64,000 nucleotides of DNA from Paenibacillus catalpae (GTDB lineage: Bacteria > Bacillota > Bacilli > Paenibacillales > Paenibacillaceae), in contig NZ_FOMT01000004.1 of NCBI RefSeq assembly GCF_900112695.1, positions 682,001 to 746,000 of the forward strand, read 5' to 3'. The notes under the pieces were generated by a model. It was given only the letters and a program-made list of their open reading frames with translations. It did not search any database and was not told the DNA's origin. The first letter of the stretch is position 1, and every line of letters starts with the position of its first letter. Position numbers and translations under genes: made by a program. Positions 50,980-59,742 of this stretch are shown here, piece after piece.

Positions 50980-52227
50980 TTAAGCGACATTCGCTTTCTG
51001 ATGATAGGAGGCCTGCTTGGCCCGCGGACGATGATGCAGCAGGTAGTAACCGCCGGCACAGATAAGCGTAACGATTCCCGCCGCAAGGTACATCATCCGA
51101 TAATCGGAGATCGAAGCGATCATGCCCATGAAATACGAGCCGAGCCCGTAACCAAGGTCAAACATGAGGAAAAAGGTTCCGTTCGCACTGCCCCGCCGGT
51201 GTTCAGGCGACAGCTTGATGGCAAGCGTCTGGAAGCACGGCAGCAAGGCACCGTATCCGATCCCCATAATAACACCAGCAAACAGTACCATAGCTGCAGA
51301 ATGCGCCTGACTGAGCAGGAACATGCCAACAGCAAACAAGCCAATCCCCGGATAATACAGGTAATGCTCCTTATAACGGTCGAACACCTTGCCGATAACA
51401 GGCCGGAAGGCAACAATCATAACCGCAAACACCATGAAGAACGTCCCCGTCACTTGAGACTGGTGAATTTCTTCGGTGAACGATGCCATAAAGCTGGATA
51501 AAGAGCTGTAGGCAAAAGAAAGAATAAAACCAACCAGCGAGATCGGCAGTGCAGCGGGCTCAACGAAGCTGCTCAGGCGCCATCCCTTCTTCACCGGCTG
51601 GGATGCGGCAAGCTCTGCTGCAGCGTCAGCAGTTTGAGCTTCAGCGGACTCCGGTCCTTTATCCCGCGGCATGCGAAGTCCAACCGCAAACGCCAGAGAC
51701 AGGGCCGCAATGATACAAATCGCAAGCAGCAGCACGTTGATGTTCTTATCCTTCCATAGGAAGAGTCCAAGCGCGGGTCCAACGACCATCGCAATACTCA
51801 TGAACATCGTATAATAGCCCATCCCTTCCCCTTGCCGGGAGCCGGGAACAATCGTAGCGGCAACGGTACTCATCGCTGTTGAAGCGATGGCATAGCTCAT
51901 GCCGTGAATGAAGCGGATGATAAGGAATAGAATAATCCCTTTGGTCCCGAAATAACACAGACAAGCGAGGAGGAAAATAATCATCCCGATAACCGCCATT
52001 TTTCTTTTGCCGAAGCGGTCGACCCACTGGCCGGAGAAAGGCCGGATCAGCACGCCGCCAAGCACATAAATCGTAATGACCAGCCCCATCTGCTGTTGGT
52101 TGCCGTGCAGACTATCCCGGACATACAGCGGAAAGGCCGTCGTCAGCACATAAAAGGTCAAGAACATAAAAAAACTGCTCACGCAAATAATGACGAAGTT
52201 TCTCGTCCAAATTTTCTCTCTAAGCAA
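50980..52227 (-). CDS. Major facilitator superfamily transporter
   Basis: About 415 residues, 12 membrane helices in two halves separated by a charged loop (PRDKGPESAEAQTADAAAEL near 195-215). MFS loop 2-3 motif GQWVDRFGKRKMAVIG near 66-81. The TTG at 52227 is preferred because GGAGAG precedes it at 8 bases; an ATG at 52275 is in frame but has no RBS. Probably exports a drug or metabolite. Divergent from a LysR gene that likely controls it. Confidence 0.9.
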   Translation of the reverse strand: MLREKIWTRNFVIICVSSFFMFLTFYVLTTAFPLYVRDSLHGNQQQMGLVITIYVLGGVLIRPFSGQWVDRFGKRKMAVIGMIIFLLACLCYFGTKGIILFLIIRFIHGMSYAIASTAMSTVAATIVPGSRQGEGMGYYTMFMSIAMVVGPALGLFLWKDKNINVLLLAICIIAALSLAFAVGLRMPRDKGPESAEAQTADAAAELAASQPVKKGWRLSSFVEPAALPISLVGFILSFAYSSLSSFMASFTEEIHQSQVTGTFFMVFAVMIVAFRPVIGKVFDRYKEHYLYYPGIGLFAVGMFLLSQAHSAAMVLFAGVIMGIGYGALLPCFQTLAIKLSPEHRRGSANGTFFLMFDLGYGLGSYFMGMIASISDYRMMYLAAGIVTLICAGGYYLLHHRPRAKQASYHQKANVA

Positions 52228-52273
52228 GGTCAACGCTCTCCAATCCCGAATGAAACTTTCTATATGTTGAATC

Positions 52274-52318
52274 ATTATAAAATTAGAAATTCATAAAGTA
52301 TAATACTTATTTTATAAT
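52274..52318. promoter_or_regulatory. Inverted repeat in the MFS-LysR divergent promoter
   Basis: ATTATAAAAT (52274) and ATTTTATAAT (52309) are inverted copies 25 bp apart. Each contains a TATAAT-like hexamer, so they may be paired -10 boxes for the two divergent genes as well as a LysR site. Confidence 0.5.
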
Positions 52319-52359
52319 GAATTCATCATATGAAAGTTATATAGAGGAGCGTAACCCGC

Positions 52360-53244
52360 ATGGAATTTCTCCAGTTGAAATATTTTCAGGCCGTCGCCCG
52401 GCATGAGCATATTACGAAAGCCGCCAAGGAGCTGAACGTCTCGCAGCCCTCGCTCAGCAACTCCATCAACCGTTTAGAGAAGCGGCTTGGCGTCCCTCTC
52501 TTCGAGCGGCAGGGCAGGCATGTGAAGCTGAATGCTTTCGGCAAAACCTATCTTCGCCGCGTCGAACGCGCCTTTCTCGAGCTCGAAGAGGGCGAACGGG
52601 AAATAACGGATATGGCCGGGCTGGAGCATGGTACCGTCTCGATCTCCGTTACGCTGCCCTATGTGCTGCCCATGATGCTGAAGGAATTTCTGACGCTGCA
52701 TCCGCATATCCGGATCATACAACGGCAGCTGGGCTCCGTCTTGGAGATGCGAAGCGAGCTGGAGAACGCCGATATCGACTTCTGCATCTCCACGACCCAA
52801 ATTAACGGACCGGACATCGAGTGGCTGACTCTTGCCGAGGAAGAGCTGTGCTTGACGGTGCCCAAGGGGCATCGCTTTGCCTCGCGGGAGAGCATCTCTT
52901 TAATTGAAGCAGAGGACGAGCCGTTCATCGCGCTCTCCTCCCGCTCCAACTTTCGCGAAATAACGGACGGCTTCTGCCGGAAAGCCGGCTTCGAGCCCCA
53001 TGTTGCCTTCGAGCTCGAGGAGGTCAGCTCCATTCAGACACTGGTCGAGATGGGTCTTGGAATTACCTTCACCCTTCCGCTGTCACTGGGCAATCGGGCA
53101 TCCAGCCCCGGTACCGTGCAGCTTAAGATCACCGATCCCACCTGCCGCCGCACCTTCGGCATCGCCTGGAACCGGAAGCATTACCTGTCTCAGGCTGCCG
53201 TCCATTTCCGCGACTTTGCGATCAGCTTCTTCGGAAAGCTGTAG
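52360..53244 (+). CDS. LysR-family transcriptional regulator
   Basis: 294 residues, RBS GAGGAG before the ATG. N-terminal helix-turn-helix over residues 1-60 (LKYFQAVARHEHITKAAKELNVSQPSLSNSINRLEKRLGVPLFERQG condensed). Effector domain about 90-290. Divergent to the MFS gene; a LysR-transporter pair of the efflux-control type. The palindrome array begins 17 bp after its stop. Confidence 0.93.
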   Translation: MEFLQLKYFQAVARHEHITKAAKELNVSQPSLSNSINRLEKRLGVPLFERQGRHVKLNAFGKTYLRRVERAFLELEEGEREITDMAGLEHGTVSISVTLPYVLPMMLKEFLTLHPHIRIIQRQLGSVLEMRSELENADIDFCISTTQINGPDIEWLTLAEEELCLTVPKGHRFASRESISLIEAEDEPFIALSSRSNFREITDGFCRKAGFEPHVAFELEEVSSIQTLVEMGLGITFTLPLSLGNRASSPGTVQLKITDPTCRRTFGIAWNRKHYLSQAAVHFRDFAISFFGKL

Positions 53245-53260
53245 CCCCGCCGCCGCTGCT

Positions 53261-53585
53261 TTAAGGTCCCCAAGGGTCCTTAAAGTCACTTCTGGCCAGT
53301 GATCTCCTGCATTTAAGGCCCTTTAGGGACCTTATTAGTCAATCAACAGCTGAGACTTGGCATGTTTGTCCGCCTCCAACCTGCTTTAAGGTCCCCAAGG
53401 GACCTTATCGTCTCTTCTAGCCAGTGATCTCCTGCATTTAAGGCCCTTTAGGGACCTTATTAGTCAATCAACAGCTGAGACTTGGCATGTTTGTCCGCCT
53501 CCAACCTGCTTTAAGGTCCCCAAGGGACCTTATCGTCTCTTCTGACCAGTGATTTTCTGCACTTAAGGCCCTTTAGGGACCATAT
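53261..53585. repeat. Second array of six 23-bp palindromes in three 125-bp units
   Basis: Palindromes start at 53261, 53313, 53386, 53438, 53511 and 53563, so spacing alternates 52 and 73 bp throughout. Odd copies centre on GGTCCCCAAGGGACC, even copies on GGCCCTTTAGGGACC, both flanked by TTAA/CTTAT. Copies 2 and 3 of the 125-bp unit are almost identical; the first palindrome has GGGTCC in its right arm. Spacers differ in sequence from those of the 42-kb array, but the geometry is the same. Confidence 0.97.
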
Positions 53586-53602
53586 CTTCGTCTGCCCGCA
53601 CC

Positions 53603-53743
53603 ATACGTTGGATCGGCTCCAGTAGATTTGCTCCCTCCTGATGCTTCATGGCCTCTACGCTGGATCTTATCCAGCATAATCTTTCAAAAAGAAGGTTACT
53701 GGGGCTATTCGTGCTTGTTTTCCTGCATCTACTCCAACGTAGT
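53603..53743. repeat. TACGTTGGAT-type degenerate repeats
   Basis: Elements at about 53603-53623, 53654-53675 (both direct) and 53723-53743 (inverted) share TACGYTGGAT...TCCAG with the repeats at 14377-14567. A reading frame of 79 codons across them (53648-53887) has no RBS and is not called. Confidence 0.5.
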
Positions 53744-53859
53744 CACAATTGGATCTCCTTGGTACGGCGGCTCATACACACAATAATGCGTGCTTTATTG
53801 CCGTTTTCTTCGATGATCGCGCGCTTAGATAAGCGCTTCTCTATAGAAAAATATAAAAA

Positions 53860-53878
53860 GCCCTCAATAATGAGGGCT
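53860..53878 (-). terminator. Terminator-like hairpin beyond the nitroreductase remnant
   Basis: AGCCCTCA/TGAGGGCT stem with an A-run on its left, that is a T-run on the minus strand. It probably ended the now decayed minus-strand genes. Confidence 0.6.
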
Positions 53879-53917
53879 CCGATCTAACGCCGGTATGCGC
53901 GGCTGCGCAATTGGGAT

Positions 53918-54098
53918 TTAGACGGCATAGCTGATAATGAACCGCCAAGGCTGCGTCATGTGATAATTCGAGGCACCCACCCTGCATCAAGCAGCCCCAG
54001 CTCCAGCTCCAACACTAGATCAACCGGCACATCCTTCGGTTCAAAACGCGGCACCGAACGCCGTTTTCGTATAAGCTGAACTAACTCCAGCCATACCC
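53918..54098 (-). pseudogene. Remnant of a nitroreductase-family gene (N-terminal part)
   Basis: One frame reads LVQLIRKRRSVPRFEPKDVP then DLVLEL...LLDAGWVPRI before a stop; a second frame continues at once with HMTQPWRFII and then stops. Together they match the start of nitroreductases, where an RRS...F..K.V motif binds FMN phosphate and WAPNHH.TQPWRF follows. No start codon or RBS is left and about 120 C-terminal residues are absent. Clearly a dead fragment. Confidence 0.75.
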
Positions 54099-54101
54099 TT
54101 C

Positions 54102-54386
54102 CTAGCTCCGCAATATAAATCGCAGCATATCGCTAATCATGGGATGGACAACCGATACATGCCCTTCCCCTTCAAACAACCGGTACCTGTGCCGCAGGCC
54201 GTCTGCCTGATACGGTTCGACCAGCTCGTTCAGCTGTTTCGAATCCGCAACCATATTAGGCTTCTCATCCGGGCCCACGCCACTATACAGCGAGATATCG
54301 TGCAGCTTGCCGGTCTGCTGCAGCCGCTGCAAGGATTCCGGAAGACGGCTTCCCTGCGTGCATTCGTCTAATTCACCCTCACCGTT
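54102..54386 (-). pseudogene. Remnant of an esterase (alpha/beta hydrolase) C-terminus
   Basis: An open frame of about 94 codons ends with LYSGVGPDEKPNMVADSKQL, then YQADGLRHRYRLFEGEGHVSVVHPMISDMLRFILRS, which matches the end of putative esterases of the BesA/IroE type including the catalytic His in GEGHVSV. The oxyanion and nucleophile parts are missing and no start with RBS is present. Lies directly upstream of the nitroreductase remnant. Confidence 0.75.
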
Positions 54387-54451
54387 TTAACGAAAACAGA
54401 TGTATGCGAATACATTAAAGTATGATCTCCGTATAGGAAGGGGTTGTCCCC

Positions 54452-55309
54452 ATGAATATTGCCGTTGCTGTCATCCATGGGATCGGTCAGAGCAGGGAAG
54501 ATTTTTACGCCGAGTTGGCCAAAAATCTAAGCGCGCAAATGGCTGTCGTCAATCCGGAAGTCAACTTACATGTAGAGGGTATTTACTGGGGAGATATTGT
54601 GAACCGGCTGGAAGCAAAATTATGGAATCGGATTCAGGAGAAAAGGCTCCGCTGGGCCAAATGGCTCAGGCTGCGTCCCTTCTTCGTTAACCAACTAGGC
54701 GAAGCAATCGCCTATCAGGCTATTCCCCGGGAGTATGATCCGTCCCCCGATGATTATATTTACGACGAGATTCACCGGCGTTTCGCCGTCTGTCTGCAGC
54801 GTCTGACCGAGAAAGCGGGACAAGATGCTCCGCTCTGCATTATTGCCCACAGCTTGGGTTCAATCATTGCCAGCAACTTTTTCTACGATCTACAGAATGG
54901 CAAGCTGACAGCCAAAGCTTCAGAGGTCATCGGGGCGAGCAGCTCCGGGCTTGGGCGGGGCGAGACCCTGACTCATTTGTATACCCTGGGCAGTCCGCTT
55001 GCCGTATGGGCTTTGCGGTTTGAGGACTTTGGTGTCCCGATTGCTGTTCCTGCCCCTCCGCTCCAAGGGCTTGGCATAGGGGAATGGGTGAACTTTTATG
55101 ATACCGATGATGTAATTGCCTATCCGATCAAGCCATTAAATGATCGATATAAAATGGTCGTTACCGAGGATATCGAAGTGAAATGCCCGGGCCTGCTAAG
55201 CTGGACGCCAATGTCCCACCGCAAATATTTTCAAACCCCAGCTGTCATTGAACGCATTGTTCATTCCTTAAGCACGCTGCAGGTCTATTACGAAGAAGCC
55301 CGGCCATAG
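54452..55309 (+). CDS. Alpha/beta-hydrolase fold protein
   Basis: 285 residues, RBS AGGAAGGGG before the ATG. Begins with the oxyanion-side strand IAVAVIHGIGQSREDFY near 2-18. Nucleophile elbow AHSLGS near 130-135 and a likely catalytic Asp in FYDTDDVIAYP near 212; the His is probably in MSHRKYF near 255. Cytosolic. Substrate unknown; resembles lipase-like hydrolases that act without a secreted form. Confidence 0.85.
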   Translation: MNIAVAVIHGIGQSREDFYAELAKNLSAQMAVVNPEVNLHVEGIYWGDIVNRLEAKLWNRIQEKRLRWAKWLRLRPFFVNQLGEAIAYQAIPREYDPSPDDYIYDEIHRRFAVCLQRLTEKAGQDAPLCIIAHSLGSIIASNFFYDLQNGKLTAKASEVIGASSSGLGRGETLTHLYTLGSPLAVWALRFEDFGVPIAVPAPPLQGLGIGEWVNFYDTDDVIAYPIKPLNDRYKMVVTEDIEVKCPGLLSWTPMSHRKYFQTPAVIERIVHSLSTLQVYYEEARP

Positions 55310-55321
55310 AGGCCGGGCTTT
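55297..55321 (+). terminator. Terminator of the alpha/beta-hydrolase gene
   Basis: AAGCCCGGCC / GGCCGGGCTT with an ATAGA loop containing the stop codon, followed by TATTAT. Confidence 0.85.
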
Positions 55322-55487
55322 ATTATAGATGCTCTGTTATAACCTACAGCTTAAATTTGCCTACCGCTGCTTCGAGCCCGGCTCTCCTGCTCTTCATTTT
55401 CCAAATGCCATCCTACAAATTTCCCTAATTTCCCTTAAATTTCGACATACCTGCTCCAATTTCCTCCATTCGGCGAAAAACAAACAC

Positions 55488-55513
55488 AGCCACATCCGAT
55501 ATCGGATGTGGCT
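55488..55513 (-). terminator. Terminator of the SEC-C protein gene
   Basis: Perfect palindrome AGCCACATCCGAT / ATCGGATGTGGCT followed on the minus strand by GTGTTTGTTTTT. The gap 55322-55487 holds nothing else recognisable. Confidence 0.8.
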
Positions 55514-55528
55514 GTTATAGCTGCTTAA

Positions 55529-56686
55529 TTAACCGCAGCACTTCTTATATTTTTTCCCGCTGCCGCAAGGGCATGGCTCGTTTCGGCCGACTTTGGCCGA
55601 TACGGCTTGCTGCTGCTTAAGAGGGACGATATTTCGTATAGGATCGGCTCCCGGGCTGTCCGACCCTAATTCGACAGGCTTGAACCCGGCATTCGACCAC
55701 ATCCGGGTGTTATTGTACACATTGATGACCAAATGAATGACCATCTCCAGCTGCTCTCTGGTTGGGATCTCAATTTTCCGATCCTCGAAGCCCATCATGA
55801 TTTCTTCAATTGGTCTTCCCATCGAGCAGTTGAATTGAATCTCCGAGATCAGGTCCTGGACAAGACCTTTATCCTTGCACAGATACTGCAAAATATATTG
55901 CTCGAGCCCCGCCAGTTGAGGCGTTTCCTCGTAATAGCCATACTCCGCATATTGCAAGAACTCTTGTTTGCTCGGAATGTAGTACGGTTTATCCGCAACG
56001 TTCGCCAGCAGCTCTTCCAGCTCCTCCTGATTGTCATTATCATAATAATCAGCAATCAGTCTGCCATCTGCCACATGCCAGCTCTGCTCCCGTCTTGTGA
56101 GCAACTCACTAACGCGGGTAAACTCCGCCTCATCCAGCTGCTCTTCATTCTGTGCGTTATAGATGGCGATAAATTGCTCAAACGGGCATAAGCCGTATAA
56201 ATTCATGGCAGCAAGAATGTAGGTGCCAACATGCTGTATGCGCTCGCGCTCCTTCAGAAGCGTTGGTCCAACGACCTTCGCATACGCCTCTTTCACTTCC
56301 TCAGGCAGAACATAATACAGCTTGTCCTGATCGTAGAAGGAGTAGAATAACCCTGTATTCATGAGGAAGAAATAGGCTCCGGGCAACATCGCGTCATCCT
56401 GCAGGTAAGGAACGGAAAGAAGCTTCTGCAACAGCTCCCATTCCTTCGAAGTAGCGAGCAGCAAGGCCATATTTAGCTCCCGTACATCAACGATTGCTGC
56501 TTGGACGGCATCCGCCAGCTCCTGCTTCTTCAGCTTGGAGCGTCCTTTGATCTCGTAATTGCCGGCAAGCATATTCAACTTCTCTTTCGTCAGAAGCGGC
56601 AGAATCTCGGCCAGTCTGGTCTTAACCTCGCCTTTAATCGCATATTGAATGTTCATCTGCTGCAATTCTTTCATTAATAATTCCAA
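55529..56686 (-). CDS. SEC-C motif-containing protein
   Basis: 385 residues, TTG start (AAAGGA lies 13 bases upstream; spacing is long, and an ATG four codons further in is an alternative). The last 20 residues are a complete SEC-C zinc motif [17 protein letters not shown] as in SecA, where it binds zinc and SecB or ribosomes. The N-terminal 60 residues resemble a SAP/Rho-like helical domain ([38 protein letters not shown]). The middle part is helical and of unknown function. Confidence 0.88.
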   Translation of the reverse strand: MELLMKELQQMNIQYAIKGEVKTRLAEILPLLTKEKLNMLAGNYEIKGRSKLKKQELADAVQAAIVDVRELNMALLLATSKEWELLQKLLSVPYLQDDAMLPGAYFFLMNTGLFYSFYDQDKLYYVLPEEVKEAYAKVVGPTLLKERERIQHVGTYILAAMNLYGLCPFEQFIAIYNAQNEEQLDEAEFTRVSELLTRREQSWHVADGRLIADYYDNDNQEELEELLANVADKPYYIPSKQEFLQYAEYGYYEETPQLAGLEQYILQYLCKDKGLVQDLISEIQFNCSMGRPIEEIMMGFEDRKIEIPTREQLEMVIHLVINVYNNTRMWSNAGFKPVELGSDSPGADPIRNIVPLKQQQAVSAKVGRNEPCPCGSGKKYKKCCG

Positions 56687-56773
56687 GGCTGCACACCATT
56701 CCTTTAATGTATGATTTCAGTAAACTGTCCTTTACCTTTGCTGCTTCTACCATACACGGACGGATGATGAATA

Positions 56774-59554
56774 TCAAATTTGCACGAACTCGATCCAGTC
56801 AATCTGCATTCCCGGCTTCACGAAATCCAGCTTCAGCTCATACAGGCCTGCCGGAAGCTCCACCTTCACCAGCTTCTGGCGGATCCAAGCGCTTTCGGTA
56901 CCGTTTGTTTGGACGGTGGTCATCAGCTCGCCATTGATCAACACATTGCATGCGCTTTGCGCCCAAGCGAACTCAGTCGACATCAGATGTACCGTAATCC
57001 GGTAAACGCCGCTTTGCCCGACCTTCATCACAACCGGCTCATCCGCCGTGAATTTCACCTGATTATTGTCAGCAAGCGACTGCACGGAGGCCGAGGAGAA
57101 TAACTCAACTGCCGGCTCAAACCGCTCCGCCTTCTCTTCTGTCACCAGCGCTCTCGAGAATACCGGAGCTTTCATAATGAAATCGCAGATGTTCATTGCA
57201 CTGCGCTGAAGCTCGCCGCGGGTGAGCGTTCCGTTCTCCAGCGATTCAATCGTATTGTCTCTCCACACATTGGATTCTGCGCCGTAATTCGAGACGACCA
57301 TATACAGATCGTTCTGGGAACGGACCATCCAGTTCGTGAACTTGCGGTCAGCCTGACCGCCATCAACAACATCATTCATAACGGCCCACCAATCCGTCAT
57401 GACGATGCCCTTGAAGCCCCATTCGCCGCGAAGAATCGTGGTGTTCAGATCATAGCTCGATGCTGCCCAATGCCCGTTAATCGGGTTATAGGAGGTCATG
57501 ATTGAATTCGCTCCGCCTTCCTTCACCGCGATCTCGAAGCCCTTCAAATAAATTTCACGAAGAGCCCGCTCCGATACGACCGCATTCACACGGTGACGGT
57601 ATTGCTCCTGATTGTTGCAGGCAAAATGCTTGAGCGTCGCATTCGAGCCGCCTTTCATAATCCCGCGTGTGCATGCTGCCGCGAACGCACCGGAAATCAG
57701 CGGATCCTCGGAAAAGTATTCGAAGTTGCGGCCGTTCAGCGGACTGCGGCGGATATTAAGACCCGGTCCAAGGAGAGCGTCGATATCATTGCTCAGCAGC
57801 TCGCGCCCTTCCATCACGTACAGTTCTTCAATCAGCTCTATGTTCCAGGTTGCCGCGAGCAGCGTACCGATCGCTACCTGTGTCGCCTTATGCCCGCTGT
57901 CCATGCGGATGCCGGACGGACCGTCCGCTGTGCAGGCAACCGGAATGCCGTAGCCAAGCAGATTCTCGCTTACGCCGCCAAAGGCCGACGCCGTGCCCGG
58001 TGTTACCTTCGGGCTGGACATGCCCTCACCGCGGACAATCGCCGCCAGATCATCATCGCTAAGCTGCGCGACAAAAGCTTCCATGCTTACTTTGCCATCC
58101 GCAACATCCTGCAGCTTGTAGCCTTGATTGCCCGTCTGTTCAAGCGTCACAGGGAGGTTCTTCTCGATCCGTTCCGCGAGCGAAATCTTGCGAACCGGCA
58201 CTTCGGCAAAGACCTGCTCATAAGTGCCGTCTTCCTTCTTAGCACCCGGCATCATACGCGAGAAGCTGACTGTCGGCGCCATCGCCTCCTCTAATTGCTC
58301 CACCAGCTGAAGAGCTTCAACAATGTAGCCGTCCTTCCCGTCAACGGCCACCGCCGCAGCCTTCTTCACGCTATTTCCGGCGAAAATACGGTACGTTCCG
58401 GCTTCCAATACATAAGCCGAAGAGTAACCCGTTACACCTGAATCATCATAGGAAGCCATCGCGTGTACCGGGAAGCTTAATGTAAGCCACTGCGATTCTC
58501 CCGGCTGAAGCTCCTTCGTCTTGGCGAATGCCGCCAATGCCTTCGCCGGTTTGCCCAGCTGTCCTTGCGGCGCCTCATAATAAACCTGTACCGTTTCTTT
58601 GCCGGCGAAGACCGCGCCTGTATTCGTGACTTTTACGCCAAGCTCGATATATGCCTTGCCCTCTCTATCAACCAGCTTTGCCTGTTCAGGCGTGCTCGTG
58701 AAGGTCGTATAGGACAGGCCATAGCCAAATTCGAATTGAACCTTCTCCGGGGCAAAGGTTTCGAAGTAACGGTACCCGACATAAATATCTTCTTCATACC
58801 GATTGTTCAACTCATTGCCGTAATTGCGAGTAGACGGATAATCCTCGATGGAATAAGCAATGGTATCCGTCAGTTTACCGCTTGGAGTTACATCGCCCGC
58901 CAGAACATCGGCAATGGCATTGCCGCCCTCCATACCGCCCTGCCAAGCGTATATAACGGCTGGAATCGATTTCATTTCTGATGCGTTCAACCAGCTCATA
59001 TCGATAATGTTGGATACATTCAACACAACAGCCGTCTGCTCAAAATGCTCGGCAACAACCTTCAGCATATCGAGTTCTTCTTCCGTCAGCAGGTAGCTGC
59101 CCGGCTTCACCGCATTGTCCTGATCCTCACCAGCCGTACGTCCGATGACAACTATTGCCTTGTCCGATTGGCTTCTTGCCCTCGATACCAGCTCCGCCGT
59201 CAAAGGCATTTCCTTCTGATGCCAAGGCTCCGCTGCCCATCCGCCTCCGCCGTTATCAAACGGATTTTGCTCAATCCACTGTTCATACACGGCTGCCAGT
59301 TCTTCGTTCACCTTCACGTTCTTCTTGCTGCGCATACCGCCGAGCAGATTCGTCGTATGGGTTACATTAACGCTGCCGCCTGATCCTGTACCGCTGCGGT
59401 AGTAGTTCACCTGCGTCCGGCCAAAGATTGCAACGCTTTCGCCCGCCTGAATCGGAAGCACTTGTCCGTCGTTCTTGAGCAGAACCGCGCCTTCGGCCGC
59501 TACCTTTCTGCTGAACGCCGCAAAACCTTCTAATGGAATGCCATGTGTATTCAT
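56774..59554 (-). CDS. Beta-glucosidase-type glycoside hydrolase family 3, reversed domain order
   Basis: 926 residues, no signal peptide. The usual C-terminal GH3 domain comes first (residues about 10-290: VAAEGAVLLKNDGQVLPI, AIFGRTQ, VYAWQGGMEGGNAIADVLAGDVTPSGKL), then the fibronectin-like domain (about 300-400), then the TIM barrel (about 470-800) with GPGLNIRRSPLNGRNFEYFSEDP, LKHFACNNQE and the nucleophile Asp in GIVMTDWWAV near 730. A C-terminal module (about 820-926) resembles a carbohydrate-binding domain. This order is known for some rumen Firmicutes enzymes. Hydrolyses beta-glucosides or similar oligosaccharides. Confidence 0.92.
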   Translation of the reverse strand: MNTHGIPLEGFAAFSRKVAAEGAVLLKNDGQVLPIQAGESVAIFGRTQVNYYRSGTGSGGSVNVTHTTNLLGGMRSKKNVKVNEELAAVYEQWIEQNPFDNGGGGWAAEPWHQKEMPLTAELVSRARSQSDKAIVVIGRTAGEDQDNAVKPGSYLLTEEELDMLKVVAEHFEQTAVVLNVSNIIDMSWLNASEMKSIPAVIYAWQGGMEGGNAIADVLAGDVTPSGKLTDTIAYSIEDYPSTRNYGNELNNRYEEDIYVGYRYFETFAPEKVQFEFGYGLSYTTFTSTPEQAKLVDREGKAYIELGVKVTNTGAVFAGKETVQVYYEAPQGQLGKPAKALAAFAKTKELQPGESQWLTLSFPVHAMASYDDSGVTGYSSAYVLEAGTYRIFAGNSVKKAAAVAVDGKDGYIVEALQLVEQLEEAMAPTVSFSRMMPGAKKEDGTYEQVFAEVPVRKISLAERIEKNLPVTLEQTGNQGYKLQDVADGKVSMEAFVAQLSDDDLAAIVRGEGMSSPKVTPGTASAFGGVSENLLGYGIPVACTADGPSGIRMDSGHKATQVAIGTLLAATWNIELIEELYVMEGRELLSNDIDALLGPGLNIRRSPLNGRNFEYFSEDPLISGAFAAACTRGIMKGGSNATLKHFACNNQEQYRHRVNAVVSERALREIYLKGFEIAVKEGGANSIMTSYNPINGHWAASSYDLNTTILRGEWGFKGIVMTDWWAVMNDVVDGGQADRKFTNWMVRSQNDLYMVVSNYGAESNVWRDNTIESLENGTLTRGELQRSAMNICDFIMKAPVFSRALVTEEKAERFEPAVELFSSASVQSLADNNQVKFTADEPVVMKVGQSGVYRITVHLMSTEFAWAQSACNVLINGELMTTVQTNGTESAWIRQKLVKVELPAGLYELKLDFVKPGMQIDWIEFVQI

Positions 59555-59693
59555 TCTATTTTCTCCTAATCAGTTTCTACATCTATAATTGCTATGTATT
59601 ATCATATCAAATTCTATATCACGAAAACATAATAAACATTCAACTATTTTCCCTTATTTATTGCATTATTCACCGGTAATGATGTCCAAAAAA

Positions 59694-59719
59694 GAACAAC
59701 ACATATAAATGTGTTGTTC
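59694..59719 (-). terminator. Terminator of the polyamine gene pair
   Basis: GAACAACACAT / ATGTGTTGTTC with a 4-base loop followed on the minus strand by TTTTTT. Confidence 0.9.
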
Positions 59720-59742
59720 CAATGATGCCGACGCATGCAGCA

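Noticed and set aside
53648-53887. 79-codon plus-strand frame
   Set aside because: It lies across degenerate repeats and a terminator, has no RBS and no recognisable family.
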